DNA of 64,000 nt, taken from contig NZ_SNZH01000002.1 of NCBI RefSeq assembly GCF_004363655.1, positions 248,001 to 312,000 of the forward strand, given 5' to 3'. The notes below the pieces were generated by a model. That model searched no databases and was not told the origin of the DNA. It worked only from the letters and a program-made list of their open reading frames with translations. Below are positions 45,569-53,517 of this stretch, in pieces. Both the position numbers and the translations under genes were made by a program. The stretch is from Tahibacter aquaticus (lineage in GTDB: Bacteria; Pseudomonadota; Gammaproteobacteria; Xanthomonadales; Rhodanobacteraceae). Every line of letters begins with the position of its first letter. Position 1 is the first letter of the stretch.

Positions 45569-46345
45569 ATGATGCGCCTGTTCGCGCTGCTGCTGGGCCT
45601 GGCCGCGCTGCCCGCCGCGACGGCGGCGCCAGCCTCGCGCCTCGGCGTCGACGGTACCGAGTTCGTGCTGTACCAGCTCGACGGACGCGTGCTGCGCAGC
45701 GCCGAACTGGTCGGCGCCGAACTCGATCTCGGCGGCGGCCGCCAGCTGCGCATCGATGCGGTGCGGCCCGATCCCGCTGACGCCAGCGGTACCGTGCTGC
45801 TGCACCGCTTCAGCCAGCGCCAGGGCGACGGCGCGTGGATTCAGGCTTGCGAAGCCGATCGCGAAGGTCATCACGAAGGCTTTCCGGTGCCGGGGCGCTG
45901 GGTCGCCGGCCGCTATGCCCACGACCGCGAGCACTTCGCCCTGACCTGTACCGGCGGCGCCCAGGCCAAGTGCGTACGCTGGGGCTACAGGCCCTGGGCC
46001 GATGCGCCCGACGGCACGCCCATGGCCGACATGTACGAAGCCTGCGTGCACATGGTGCGTGCCGACTACTGCGGCGACGGCGTCGCCACGACGCGCGACG
46101 GCACGGCCATCGACATCTACGACAGACACGGCGTGCAGCAGCCGGCCAGCGGGCCGGATTTCCGCTTCGAGGCCGGCTGGGCGCCGGGCGGTGCGGTCTG
46201 CGTCCATCACCCGCGCATTGCGCAAAACATCGAACTGGACGAACTGGCGCAACGCTGCCCGCGCCTGAAAGACGCGCTGGGCCAGCGCTGCGACGAAGCC
46301 TCGGCGGCCAAGGCCGGCGCTTTGCTGTTCAATCGCTCGCGCTGA
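45569..46345 (+). CDS. Exported ADYC-domain protein
   Basis: A 258-residue exported protein with a signal peptide (LFALLLGLAALPAATAAPA). The signature RADYCGDG lies at 164-171 (ADYC at 165-168) and is surrounded by other cysteines (CEAD, TCTGG, KCVRWGYRPW, EACVHM, VCVHHP, RCP, RCDE), many probably paired. The family is known only as ADYC-domain proteins of Proteobacteria and Myxobacteria; no activity is established. It begins three bases after the NG-repeat stop, so both belong to one transcript. A kinase-TPR receptor starts 69 bases later and may be part of the same unit. These exported proteins could be outputs or ligands of the kinase/sigma pathway (inferred). Confidence 0.85.
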   Translation: MMRLFALLLGLAALPAATAAPASRLGVDGTEFVLYQLDGRVLRSAELVGAELDLGGGRQLRIDAVRPDPADASGTVLLHRFSQRQGDGAWIQACEADREGHHEGFPVPGRWVAGRYAHDREHFALTCTGGAQAKCVRWGYRPWADAPDGTPMADMYEACVHMVRADYCGDGVATTRDGTAIDIYDRHGVQQPASGPDFRFEAGWAPGGAVCVHHPRIAQNIELDELAQRCPRLKDALGQRCDEASAAKAGALLFNRSR

Positions 46346-46414
46346 GGGGTTTCCCGCACGACGCCGGCAGCGTGCGCGGTACAGAATTCCGGCGTCACCT
46401 GGGGGACTTCTGCT

Positions 46415-49183
46415 ATGGATGCTGAGCGTTGGCGGCGTGCGCGCGAACTGTTCGACCGCCTGATCGACCTGCCGCGCGAGCAGTGGCCGGCCGAGCTGGC
46501 GCAGCATTGCGCCGGCGATGCGGCGCTGGAGCGCGAGGTGCGCGAGCTGCTCGATGCCGACCGTGGCGCGACCACCGACGCCGGCCTCGGCGCGCAGGCA
46601 CCGGCCGTGCTGGCCGATATCGCGGCGCAGGAGGAAGCCGCCGAGCACGAACGCCTGCGCGGCCAGCGTGTCGGCGCGTTCCGCCTGGTCGAGCCCATCG
46701 GCCGCGGCGGCATGGGCGCGGTCTGGCTGGCCGAGCGTGCCGACGGGGCGTTCGCGCAGCAGGTGGCGATCAAGCTGATCCGCAGCGGCTGGGATGCGGA
46801 AGCCGTGATGGCGCGTTTCCGCGACGAACGCCAGATCCTCGCCAGCCTGCAGCACCCGAACATCGCCCATCTGCTCGACGGCGGCGTAACCGCCGACGGC
46901 AAGCCGTGGCTGGCACTCGAATACGTCGACGGCAGCGATATCGCCAGTTACTGCGACCGCGAACGCCTGAGCCTGCGCCAGCGCCAGGCCGTGTTCACTA
47001 CGGTCTGCGAAGCGGTGGCGCATGCGCATGCGCGCCTGGTCGTGCACCGCGACCTGAAGCCGTCGAACATACTGGTCAGCCGCGACGGCAGCGTAAAGCT
47101 GCTGGATTTCGGCATCGCCAAGCTGGTCGATCCGGCCTCGCTGCAAGCCAGCGCCAGCCGCATGTTCACGCCTGAATACGCCGCGCCGGAACAACTGCGC
47201 GGCGAAGTGGCCACGACTTCGGTCGACATCTACGCGCTGGGCCTGCTGCTGTACGAACTGCTGACCGGCCGGCGCCCCTACCGCGCCGAGAATTCCACGC
47301 CGGCCGCCTACGAGCGCGCCATCCTCGACCGCGAACCGACCCGGCCCAGCCTGGCGGTGCTGACCCGCGACGACGGTGTCGATCCGCAGCGCCTGGCCGA
47401 ATGCCGCGACCTCAGCCCGCAGCGCCTGCGCGAGGAACTGCGCGGCGATCTGGACGCCATCGTGCTGAAGGCCCTGCGCAAAGACCCGGCCCAGCGCTAC
47501 GCCACGGTCGGCGAGCTGATTGCCGATCTGCTCGCGCACGAGCAGCACCGCCCCGTCGCCGCACGCCGCGGCACCTGGCGCTATCGCGCCCAGCGTTTCG
47601 TGGCGCGGCATGCCCTGGCCACGGCGCTGGCCACGGCGGCGGTACTGGCCTTGTGCATAGGCCTGGGCGTGGCGCTATGGCAGGCCGAACAGGCACGCCA
47701 GCAGCGCGACCTGGCGCGGCACGAATCGGCCCGTGCCCAACGCACCGCCGATTTCCTCGCCGACCTGTTCACCCAGGCCGATCCCAACGTCAACCAGGGC
47801 AAGGAAGCCAGCGCCAGCCAGCTGCTCGACGCCGGCGCCGACCAGCTGCTCAACGGCGAACTCGACGAAGAACCGCACGCCAAGGCCGGCCTGCTGCTGG
47901 TACTGGCCCAGGCGCGCCGCGCACTGGGCGTGAACGACCTGAAAGACGGCCTGATCGACGAAGCCCTGCGCCAGGCCGAACGCAGCAACGATGAACTGCT
48001 CGTGCTGGAAACCCGCGAACTCAAGGCCGCGATGCTCGCCTCCGATTCGCAGCTCAAGCCCGCCATGGAGCAGCTGGAACAGCTACGTGCGTCCCTGCCG
48101 GGCGACGATCCGCGCTTCCTGCGCCTGCGCCTGCGCGCCAGCATCGACATGGCCAATACCGCCAGCGGCCTGGCCCGCGACGAGGACACCGAACGCTACC
48201 TGCGCGAAGCCTATGCGCTGCAGCAGCAATTGCCCGACGACGCGCAGACCTGGCGTGCCGATGCCGTCGTACCGCTGTCTTTCCGCCTGATCCGCACCGA
48301 GCGCGCGGCCGAAGCCGAAGCCCTGCTGCGCAAGGCCCTGGCTGCCGAACAGGCTAAGCCCCGGCCGCATCTGCTGCGCCAGGCACGCATCAGCGAAGTG
48401 CTGGGCATGAGCCTGCAAAACCGGCCCGACCTGAGCGAAGCGCTGGAGTGGAGCCGGCGCGCGCTGGAGCTGAAAGCCCAGGTCTACGGCAAACGCCCGC
48501 ACGGCGGACTCACCACCTCGATCAACAACTACGGCGTGATGCTGATGCGCGCCGACCGCATCGAAGAAGCGCTGCCGCAATTGCGCCGCTCGCTGCAATT
48601 GCGCCGCGAACAGCTGCGCCCCGACCACGGCTGGATCGCACAAAGCTTGTTCAACTACGGCCGTGCCCAGGACCGCAGCGGCGACCTCGCCGGCGCGCGC
48701 GCCTCGCTGGAAGAAGCCAAGGCCATCCTGGTTGCCACCGATGCGGACAAGGGCCGCGACGAAACCGCGATACGGCGCGAACTCGGCAGCATCGCGCGAC
48801 GCCAGCAGCGCTGGGCCGATGCGCGGGCGGAACTCGATGTTGCCTTGCAGCGTTTTCGTGCGCTGCCCAAACCCGATGCGGGCGAGATAGCGCGCACCCT
48901 GGCCGAGCGCGAAATGCTCGATGCGCAGAGCGGCGCTACGCGCAGCGACTGTGCCCAGGCACGCGAGGCGCAGACCTTGGCGGCCAGCGCGAGCCGTATC
49001 AACGCGGCGGAGCGCGCGTTTATCGAAATCGTCGTGGCGGGCTGCCTGGTCGATGCGGGGCAGCGCGACGAAGCCGCGGCACTGGTGCAGGCGAATGCAG
49101 CGAATGTGCGGGCTGCGCCGGTGCAGCCGTTGCGGTATGGGTATCTGGAATTTGTGGAAGGGAAGCTGGGGCGGAGGCCGTAG
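46415..49183 (+). CDS. Membrane Ser/Thr protein kinase with C-terminal TPR region
   Basis: A 922-residue receptor-like kinase. The kinase domain (about 88-365) has the glycine loop GRGGMGAV (96-103), Lys120 in VAIKLI, HRDLKPSN (211-218), DFG (231-233) and APE (257-259), all intact, so it should be active. One transmembrane helix follows (LATALATAAVLALCIGLGVALW, near 395-420, given in part). The C-terminal 480 residues form TPR-type helices probably in the periplasm (for example SINNYGVMLMRADRIEEALP). The N-terminal 85 residues are a helical region (MDAERWRRARELFDRLIDLP) shared with the second kinase. Its neighbours are the ECF sigma factor, the NG-repeat and the ADYC proteins. Confidence 0.93.
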   Translation: MDAERWRRARELFDRLIDLPREQWPAELAQHCAGDAALEREVRELLDADRGATTDAGLGAQAPAVLADIAAQEEAAEHERLRGQRVGAFRLVEPIGRGGMGAVWLAERADGAFAQQVAIKLIRSGWDAEAVMARFRDERQILASLQHPNIAHLLDGGVTADGKPWLALEYVDGSDIASYCDRERLSLRQRQAVFTTVCEAVAHAHARLVVHRDLKPSNILVSRDGSVKLLDFGIAKLVDPASLQASASRMFTPEYAAPEQLRGEVATTSVDIYALGLLLYELLTGRRPYRAENSTPAAYERAILDREPTRPSLAVLTRDDGVDPQRLAECRDLSPQRLREELRGDLDAIVLKALRKDPAQRYATVGELIADLLAHEQHRPVAARRGTWRYRAQRFVARHALATALATAAVLALCIGLGVALWQAEQARQQRDLARHESARAQRTADFLADLFTQADPNVNQGKEASASQLLDAGADQLLNGELDEEPHAKAGLLLVLAQARRALGVNDLKDGLIDEALRQAERSNDELLVLETRELKAAMLASDSQLKPAMEQLEQLRASLPGDDPRFLRLRLRASIDMANTASGLARDEDTERYLREAYALQQQLPDDAQTWRADAVVPLSFRLIRTERAAEAEALLRKALAAEQAKPRPHLLRQARISEVLGMSLQNRPDLSEALEWSRRALELKAQVYGKRPHGGLTTSINNYGVMLMRADRIEEALPQLRRSLQLRREQLRPDHGWIAQSLFNYGRAQDRSGDLAGARASLEEAKAILVATDADKGRDETAIRRELGSIARRQQRWADARAELDVALQRFRALPKPDAGEIARTLAEREMLDAQSGATRSDCAQAREAQTLAASASRINAAERAFIEIVVAGCLVDAGQRDEAAALVQANAANVRAAPVQPLRYGYLEFVEGKLGRRP

Positions 49184-49767
49184 TGCTTCGCCCTGCAGCC
49201 GTAGGGCTGCAGGGCGAAGCGGTGTTCCCGCGCTTGCCTGGTGGGGGTGCTCGCGCGGGCCCAGGGGGACGGTGCCGATCCTGTAGTGCAACCAACCAAT
49301 GCCGAGATCGCTGGAAGCGGCCTTGGCGGCCGCGGCTTGCGGCCTGAAACGCCCGCCGGTCGGGCGGCGCTCTGCGTCGCACGATGAACGAGCACGTGCA
49401 ACGCTGTTTGACGCGTGCAGATCTTGTCGCCTGCCGGTGGACGAAGCCTGCAATGTTGCATAAGAAATATGTCTGCTTTGTGGACTTCTATGAAGCGGCG
49501 CCGCTTTGCTGTCGGTTCGGGCAAAAGTTTCTCATACAGAAAATAGTTCTCCATATGAATAGTTGGCCATTTGGTGCGCGGCCACGCGGGTATTTTCTAC
49601 AAGACTGCCGCCCGATCGCGGCAATACAGTGCGGAGTCGGGGCGGAAAACTGCGCTTCGGCACCTTGGCGCATTCGCCGCAGTACTTGCCGTGGCCCGGC
49701 TGCTCCGCTGGCATGTGTACGCGAGCGTACAGAGCCGATAATCTGCACCCACAGGAGTGGCGAGCCA
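49184..49767. other. Intergenic region with operator sites for the XRE-cupin gene
   Basis: No gene is supported. The part at 49440-49570 is clearly AT-richer than the surroundings and holds two tandem dyads (see the operator entry). GC-rich DNA before it shows nothing. The region also has the RBS of the next gene (AGGAG, ten bases before its ATG). Confidence 0.55.
49528..49559. promoter_or_regulatory. Tandem operator-like dyads upstream of the XRE-cupin gene
   Basis: TTTC-TCATACA-GAAA (49528-49542) and TTC-TCCATAT-GAA (49547-49559) share the same architecture: TTC and GAA arms with a seven-base spacer, offset by 18 bases. A third copy lies at 50568-50586 in front of ridA. The shared pattern suggests binding sites of the XRE-cupin regulator encoded between them. 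Confidence 0.65.
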
Positions 49768-50568
49768 ATGAATCCGAAGAATCGACACAGCCCGGGCAAG
49801 GCAAAAGCCAAGGACAGCGCGATGGCCAATCCTGGCGCCGCCTTGAATGCGGCGCGCCGGCGCCAGGGGCTTACCCTGGTCGAACTTGGTGGCCGCTGCG
49901 GCTTGCCGGTATCGACCTTGTCCAAGCTCGAAAACGGCAAGATGGCGCTGACCTTCGACAAGCTCACGCGCATCAGCCACGCGCTGGACATCGATATTGC
50001 CGAGCTGTTCGCCAGCAGCAAGGGCAGCGACGAGCCGGGCCGTTTCGGCGGCCGCCGCAGCATTACCCGGGCGGGGCAGGGCTATGCGATCGAAAGCGAC
50101 ACCTACGGTCACCTGTATCCGGCTTCCGACCTGCTGAACAAACGCTTCGTCCCCATCATCGCCGAGCTGCATGCGCGCACGCTGGAAGAGTTCGGCCCGC
50201 TGGTGCGGCATAACGGCGAGGAGTACACCTACATCATCGCCGGCACGGTCGACCTGCACACCGACCTGTACGCGCCGACACGGTTGGAAACCGGCGATTC
50301 CATCTATTTCGACAGCAGCATGGGCCATGCCTACCTGAGCGTCGGCACGGGACCGGCGCGGGTACTGTCGATCTGCTCGGCCAGCGAAGCGCAGGTGCGG
50401 GAATCGGTGATTGCCGGTACGCGCAACACCGTCAGCAGCGGCGATAAAGCCCCGCGGCCGGTCGCCAAGGCGGCCAAGCCGGTCAAAGCGTCCCGGCCGG
50501 CGAAGCCGACCAAGATGACGAAGCCAGCCAAGGCACGCACCGCAGCGGCGCGGCCGAAGCGAAAATAA
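49768..50568 (+). CDS. XRE-family regulator with C-terminal cupin domain
   Basis: A 266-residue transcription factor. An XRE helix-turn-helix lies near 25-80 (ALNAARRRQGLTLVELGGRC, GLPVSTLSKLENGKMALTFDKL), and a cupin sensor domain near 115-205 (HNGEEYTYIIAGTVDLHTDL, GDSIYFDSSMGHAYLSVG). The tail is a Lys/Pro/Ala-rich stretch of 50 residues. PuuR- and SutR-type regulators of this architecture repress amine, amino-acid or thiol catabolic genes and respond to a small molecule bound in the cupin. Its gene lies directly upstream of ridA, an MFS transporter and an FAD oxidase, so it probably controls them. Two operator-like dyads precede it and one follows its stop codon, suggesting autoregulation. 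Confidence 0.9.
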   Translation: MNPKNRHSPGKAKAKDSAMANPGAALNAARRRQGLTLVELGGRCGLPVSTLSKLENGKMALTFDKLTRISHALDIDIAELFASSKGSDEPGRFGGRRSITRAGQGYAIESDTYGHLYPASDLLNKRFVPIIAELHARTLEEFGPLVRHNGEEYTYIIAGTVDLHTDLYAPTRLETGDSIYFDSSMGHAYLSVGTGPARVLSICSASEAQVRESVIAGTRNTVSSGDKAPRPVAKAAKPVKASRPAKPTKMTKPAKARTAAARPKRK

Positions 50569-50586
50569 TTTTCTGATACTGAAAAT
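50568..50586. promoter_or_regulatory. Operator-like dyad in front of ridA
   Basis: ATTTTC-TGATACT-GAAAAT is a perfect dyad with six-base arms and a seven-base spacer. It differs at only two positions in the core TTTCTxATACxGAAAAT from the site at 49528. It begins on the last base of the regulator's stop codon and ends 12 bases before the ridA GTG. Confidence 0.65.
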
Positions 50587-50597
50587 CCGGCGAACTC

Positions 50598-50981
50598 GTG
50601 CTAGAACAGGCCGACCTGCTGCTGCCGGACTTCTGCATGACTGCGCACCTGGCTCCGTTCGCCGATGCGGACCCGCTGATTTTCCTTTCCGGCCAGCTGG
50701 CCTTCGACGCCCACGGCCAGATCGAAGGCGATGTCGCTGCGCAGACCCGGCTGTGCCTGCAGCGCTGCCGGGCCGTGCTGCAGGGGCTGGCGCTGGATCT
50801 GCATGACGTGGTCAAGGCCACGGTCTGGCTGCGCCACGCGGATGACTTTGCTGCGTTCAATGCCGCCTATGCCGAGGTATTCGGTGAGCACAGGCCGGCG
50901 CGTTCCACCGTGGTCAGTGCGCTGGTGATTGCCGCCGCCCTGGTCGAGATCGAGCTGATCGCGCGGCGCCGCAGCGCATGA
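50598..50981 (+). CDS. ridA: RidA family enamine/imine deaminase
   Basis: Hydrolyses reactive enamine/imine intermediates made by amino-acid-metabolising enzymes. The 127 residues form a complete RidA domain: LIFLSGQLAFDAHG in the first half, RLCLQRCRAVLQGLALDLHD, then the arginine and glutamate of the active site in RSTVVSALVIAAALVEIELI. A GTG start gives a normal N-terminus; an ATG at 50638 is possible but would cut the first strand. The stop overlaps the transporter ATG by four bases. Its place beside an FAD amine oxidase-type gene fits detoxification of that enzyme's imine product (inferred). Confidence 0.88.
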   Translation: MLEQADLLLPDFCMTAHLAPFADADPLIFLSGQLAFDAHGQIEGDVAAQTRLCLQRCRAVLQGLALDLHDVVKATVWLRHADDFAAFNAAYAEVFGEHRPARSTVVSALVIAAALVEIELIARRRSA

Positions 50982-52288
50982 ATACGGCCGGGACGGCGTG
51001 GCCGGCTCCGTCGCGCGCCTGGTGGGCGGTATCGCTGTGCTGTGTCGCGGCACTGCTGTCGTATACCGACCGCCTGATCCTGGGGCTGCTGGTCGATCCG
51101 ATCCGCGCCGACCTGCAGATCGGCGACACCGAAGTCAGCCTGCTGCAGGGCGTTGCCTTTGCCCTGATCTATTCGTTCGCCGGACTGCCGCTGGGGCGCA
51201 TCGCCGACCGGCATTCGCGGCGCAATCTGATTCTGGCCGGCGTGCTGCTGTGGAGTGCGGCGACCGTGGCCTGCGGCTATGCGCAGTCGTTTGCCCAGCT
51301 GTTTGCGGCGCGCGTGTTCGTCGGCATCGGCGAGGCGGCGCTGGCGCCGGCGGCGATGTCGCTGATTGCCGACTATTTCCCGCCGCAGCGCCGCGGCACG
51401 GCGACGGGTACTTTTCTGATGGGCATGGTGGTCGGTGGCGGCGCGGCGCTGGCCATCGGTGGATTCCTGCTCCAGCTGGCCGGCAACGGCTGGTTCGCCA
51501 GCTGGCCCGTGGTCGGTACGCTGGCGCCCTGGCGTGCGGTTCTGGTGCTGCTGGGCTTGCCCGGCCTGGTGCTGGGCCTGCTGTTGCTGAGCCTGCACGA
51601 ACCGGCGCGGCGCGAGCGCAGCGGCGTGGCGGCACCGGGCTGGCGCGAGTCGATGCAGAAACTGGCGGCGCAGAAATCGCTGCTGCTGCCGCTGTATTTC
51701 GCCATGGCCTTGCTCGCCGTCGGCGATTTTTCCCTGCTCAGCTGGAGCCCGGCACTGCTGTCGCGGCGCTACGGCTATGCGGCCGACCAGATCGGCCTGC
51801 TGCTCGGCGGCATCGCCATGGTCACCGGCGTGGTCGCGACGGTCGGCGGCGGCTGGCTGGCCGACTGGTATGCGCGCCGCGGCGGTGTTTCGCTGCGCCT
51901 GCAACTGGCCTGCCTGGCCGCGGCCCTGGCCGTGCCGGGCAGCCTGATCGGACTGGCCGGCCCCAGCGCGGCCGTGGTGCTGGCCTGCTTCGGCCTGTGG
52001 TCGCTGTTGTCCAGCGCGGCCGGCTGCATCGGTATCGGCGTGTTGCAGCAGGTGCTGCCGAACGAGTTGCGCGGTTTCGGCACGGCCTTGATGGCGTTCG
52101 GCAACATCATCCTTGGCCTGGGTGTCGGCGCCAGCCTCACAGCGGTGTTCACCGATCGCGTCTACGCGGACGCGGCGGCGGTCGGCTGGTCCATCACCAC
52201 GGTAACCCTGCCGGCCGCGCTGGCCGCGCTGGCCTTGCTGCTGCTGGCGCTGCGCCACACGCGCCGGAATGCCGTGCATGCCGGATGA
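50978..52288 (+). CDS. MFS transporter (spinster-like)
   Basis: A 436-residue inner-membrane transporter with 12 predicted helices. It has the loop LGRIADRHSRRNLILAGVLL after helix 2 and ARVFVGIGEAALAPAAMSLI in helix 4, features of the spinster-like MFS group, and GWLADWYARRGG in the second half. The likely substrate is an amino acid or amine, by context. Its start overlaps ridA (ATGA) and its end overlaps the oxidase gene by 11-20 bases, so translation is coupled throughout. Confidence 0.88.
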   Translation: MNTAGTAWPAPSRAWWAVSLCCVAALLSYTDRLILGLLVDPIRADLQIGDTEVSLLQGVAFALIYSFAGLPLGRIADRHSRRNLILAGVLLWSAATVACGYAQSFAQLFAARVFVGIGEAALAPAAMSLIADYFPPQRRGTATGTFLMGMVVGGGAALAIGGFLLQLAGNGWFASWPVVGTLAPWRAVLVLLGLPGLVLGLLLLSLHEPARRERSGVAAPGWRESMQKLAAQKSLLLPLYFAMALLAVGDFSLLSWSPALLSRRYGYAADQIGLLLGGIAMVTGVVATVGGGWLADWYARRGGVSLRLQLACLAAALAVPGSLIGLAGPSAAVVLACFGLWSLLSSAAGCIGIGVLQQVLPNELRGFGTALMAFGNIILGLGVGASLTAVFTDRVYADAAAVGWSITTVTLPAALAALALLLLALRHTRRNAVHAG

Positions 52289-53420
52289 GTATTTCGATGT
52301 GCTGGTGATCGGCGCCGGCATTGCCGGCAGCTCGGTCGCGGCGTTGCTGGCTGCGCATGGCCGCGTTGCGGTGCTGGAGCGGGAAAGCCAGCCGGGCTAC
52401 CACGCCACCGGACGCTCGGCGGCACTGTTCAGCGAGATCTACGGCAATGCGGCGATCCGCGCGCTGACGCGCGCCAGCCGCGAGTTCCTGTTCGCACCGC
52501 CGGCGGAGTTCGCCACCGCGCCGCTGGTGCAGGCGCGCGGCACCTTGTACGTGGCACGGCGCGACCAACTGGCGCTGCTGCACGACTATGCCGGCCTGCC
52601 TGACGTGGCAGCCGCGGCAGAACGCCTCACGCCTGCCGAGGCACGCTCGCTCTCGCCATTGCTGCGGCCCGGCTATGTACAGGCCGCGCTGTATGAAGCC
52701 GGCGCCGTCGACATCGACGTGCACGGCCTGCACCAGGGCTATCTGCGCCAGCTGCGCCTGGCCGGTGGCCGCATCTTCTGCGATATGGCGGTACAGGCGC
52801 TGCGGCCCGACGGGCAAGGCTGGTCGGTACAGTGCGGCGAGCGCGTGCTGCGCGCCGGCGTGGTGGTGAACGCGGCCGGTGCGTGGGCCGACGCCGTGGC
52901 CGCACTGGCAGGCATCGCGCCCGCGCCTGTCGTGCCGCTGCGGCGCACGGTGCTGCTGGTCGATCCGCCGCCCGCTCCAGATTGCAGTGCCTCGCCGCTG
53001 ACCATCGACATTGCCGAGCAGTTCTACTTCAAGCCCGACGCGGGCAAATTGCTGCTCTCGCCAGCGGATGAAACCGCCAGTCCGGCCTGCGATGCACAGC
53101 CCGACGACTGGGATCTGGCCGTCGCGGTCGACCGCATCGAACGCGCCACGCTGCTGGACGTGCGCCGCCGCGTACGCAGCTGGGCCGGCCTGCGCAGCTT
53201 TGCGCCGGATCGCACGCCGGTCGTGGGCTTCGAAGAAACTGCACCGGGTTTTTTCTGGCTGGCCGGACAGGGCGGCTATGGCCTGCAGACCGCGCCGGCC
53301 CTGGCGCAACTGGCGGCGGCGCTGATTCTGCGCCAGCCGCTGCCGCCGCACCTGCTGGCCGCGGGCGTGGATGCGGCTGCGCTGGATCCGAGCCGGACGG
53401 CCCTGGCGCGCGCCGGCTGA
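52269..53420 (+). CDS. FAD-dependent amino acid/amine oxidoreductase (DAO family)
   Basis: A 383-residue flavoprotein. The N-terminal Rossmann motif is VLVIGAGIAGSSVAALLA, followed by ERESQPGYHATGRSA; near the C-terminus is GFFWLAGQGGYGLQTAPALA, the second FAD contact. This is the DadA/glycine-oxidase-like DAO fold, oxidising an amine or amino acid to an imine, which RidA would hydrolyse. Two start codons are possible: the ATG used here, or ATG at 52278 (MPDEYFDVLV), which would overlap the transporter less. It ends the regulator-ridA-transporter-oxidase operon. The exact substrate cannot be read from sequence. Confidence 0.88.
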   Translation: MPCMPDEYFDVLVIGAGIAGSSVAALLAAHGRVAVLERESQPGYHATGRSAALFSEIYGNAAIRALTRASREFLFAPPAEFATAPLVQARGTLYVARRDQLALLHDYAGLPDVAAAAERLTPAEARSLSPLLRPGYVQAALYEAGAVDIDVHGLHQGYLRQLRLAGGRIFCDMAVQALRPDGQGWSVQCGERVLRAGVVVNAAGAWADAVAALAGIAPAPVVPLRRTVLLVDPPPAPDCSASPLTIDIAEQFYFKPDAGKLLLSPADETASPACDAQPDDWDLAVAVDRIERATLLDVRRRVRSWAGLRSFAPDRTPVVGFEETAPGFFWLAGQGGYGLQTAPALAQLAAALILRQPLPPHLLAAGVDAAALDPSRTALARAG

Positions 53421-53517
53421 GCGATTTCGCCGGGGTTGCTGATCCCTGCGGCCACGATCTGCCGTATAAGGCCAGACACGCGCGGACACCCAGCCATCGC
53501 GCTGACAGGCTTATTCC

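Noticed and set aside
45287-47611. 774-codon open frame on the minus strand across the NG-repeat, ADYC and kinase genes
   Set aside because: It is antisense to three genes with clear motifs and has low-complexity, His/Gln/Arg-rich translation typical of GC-rich shadows.
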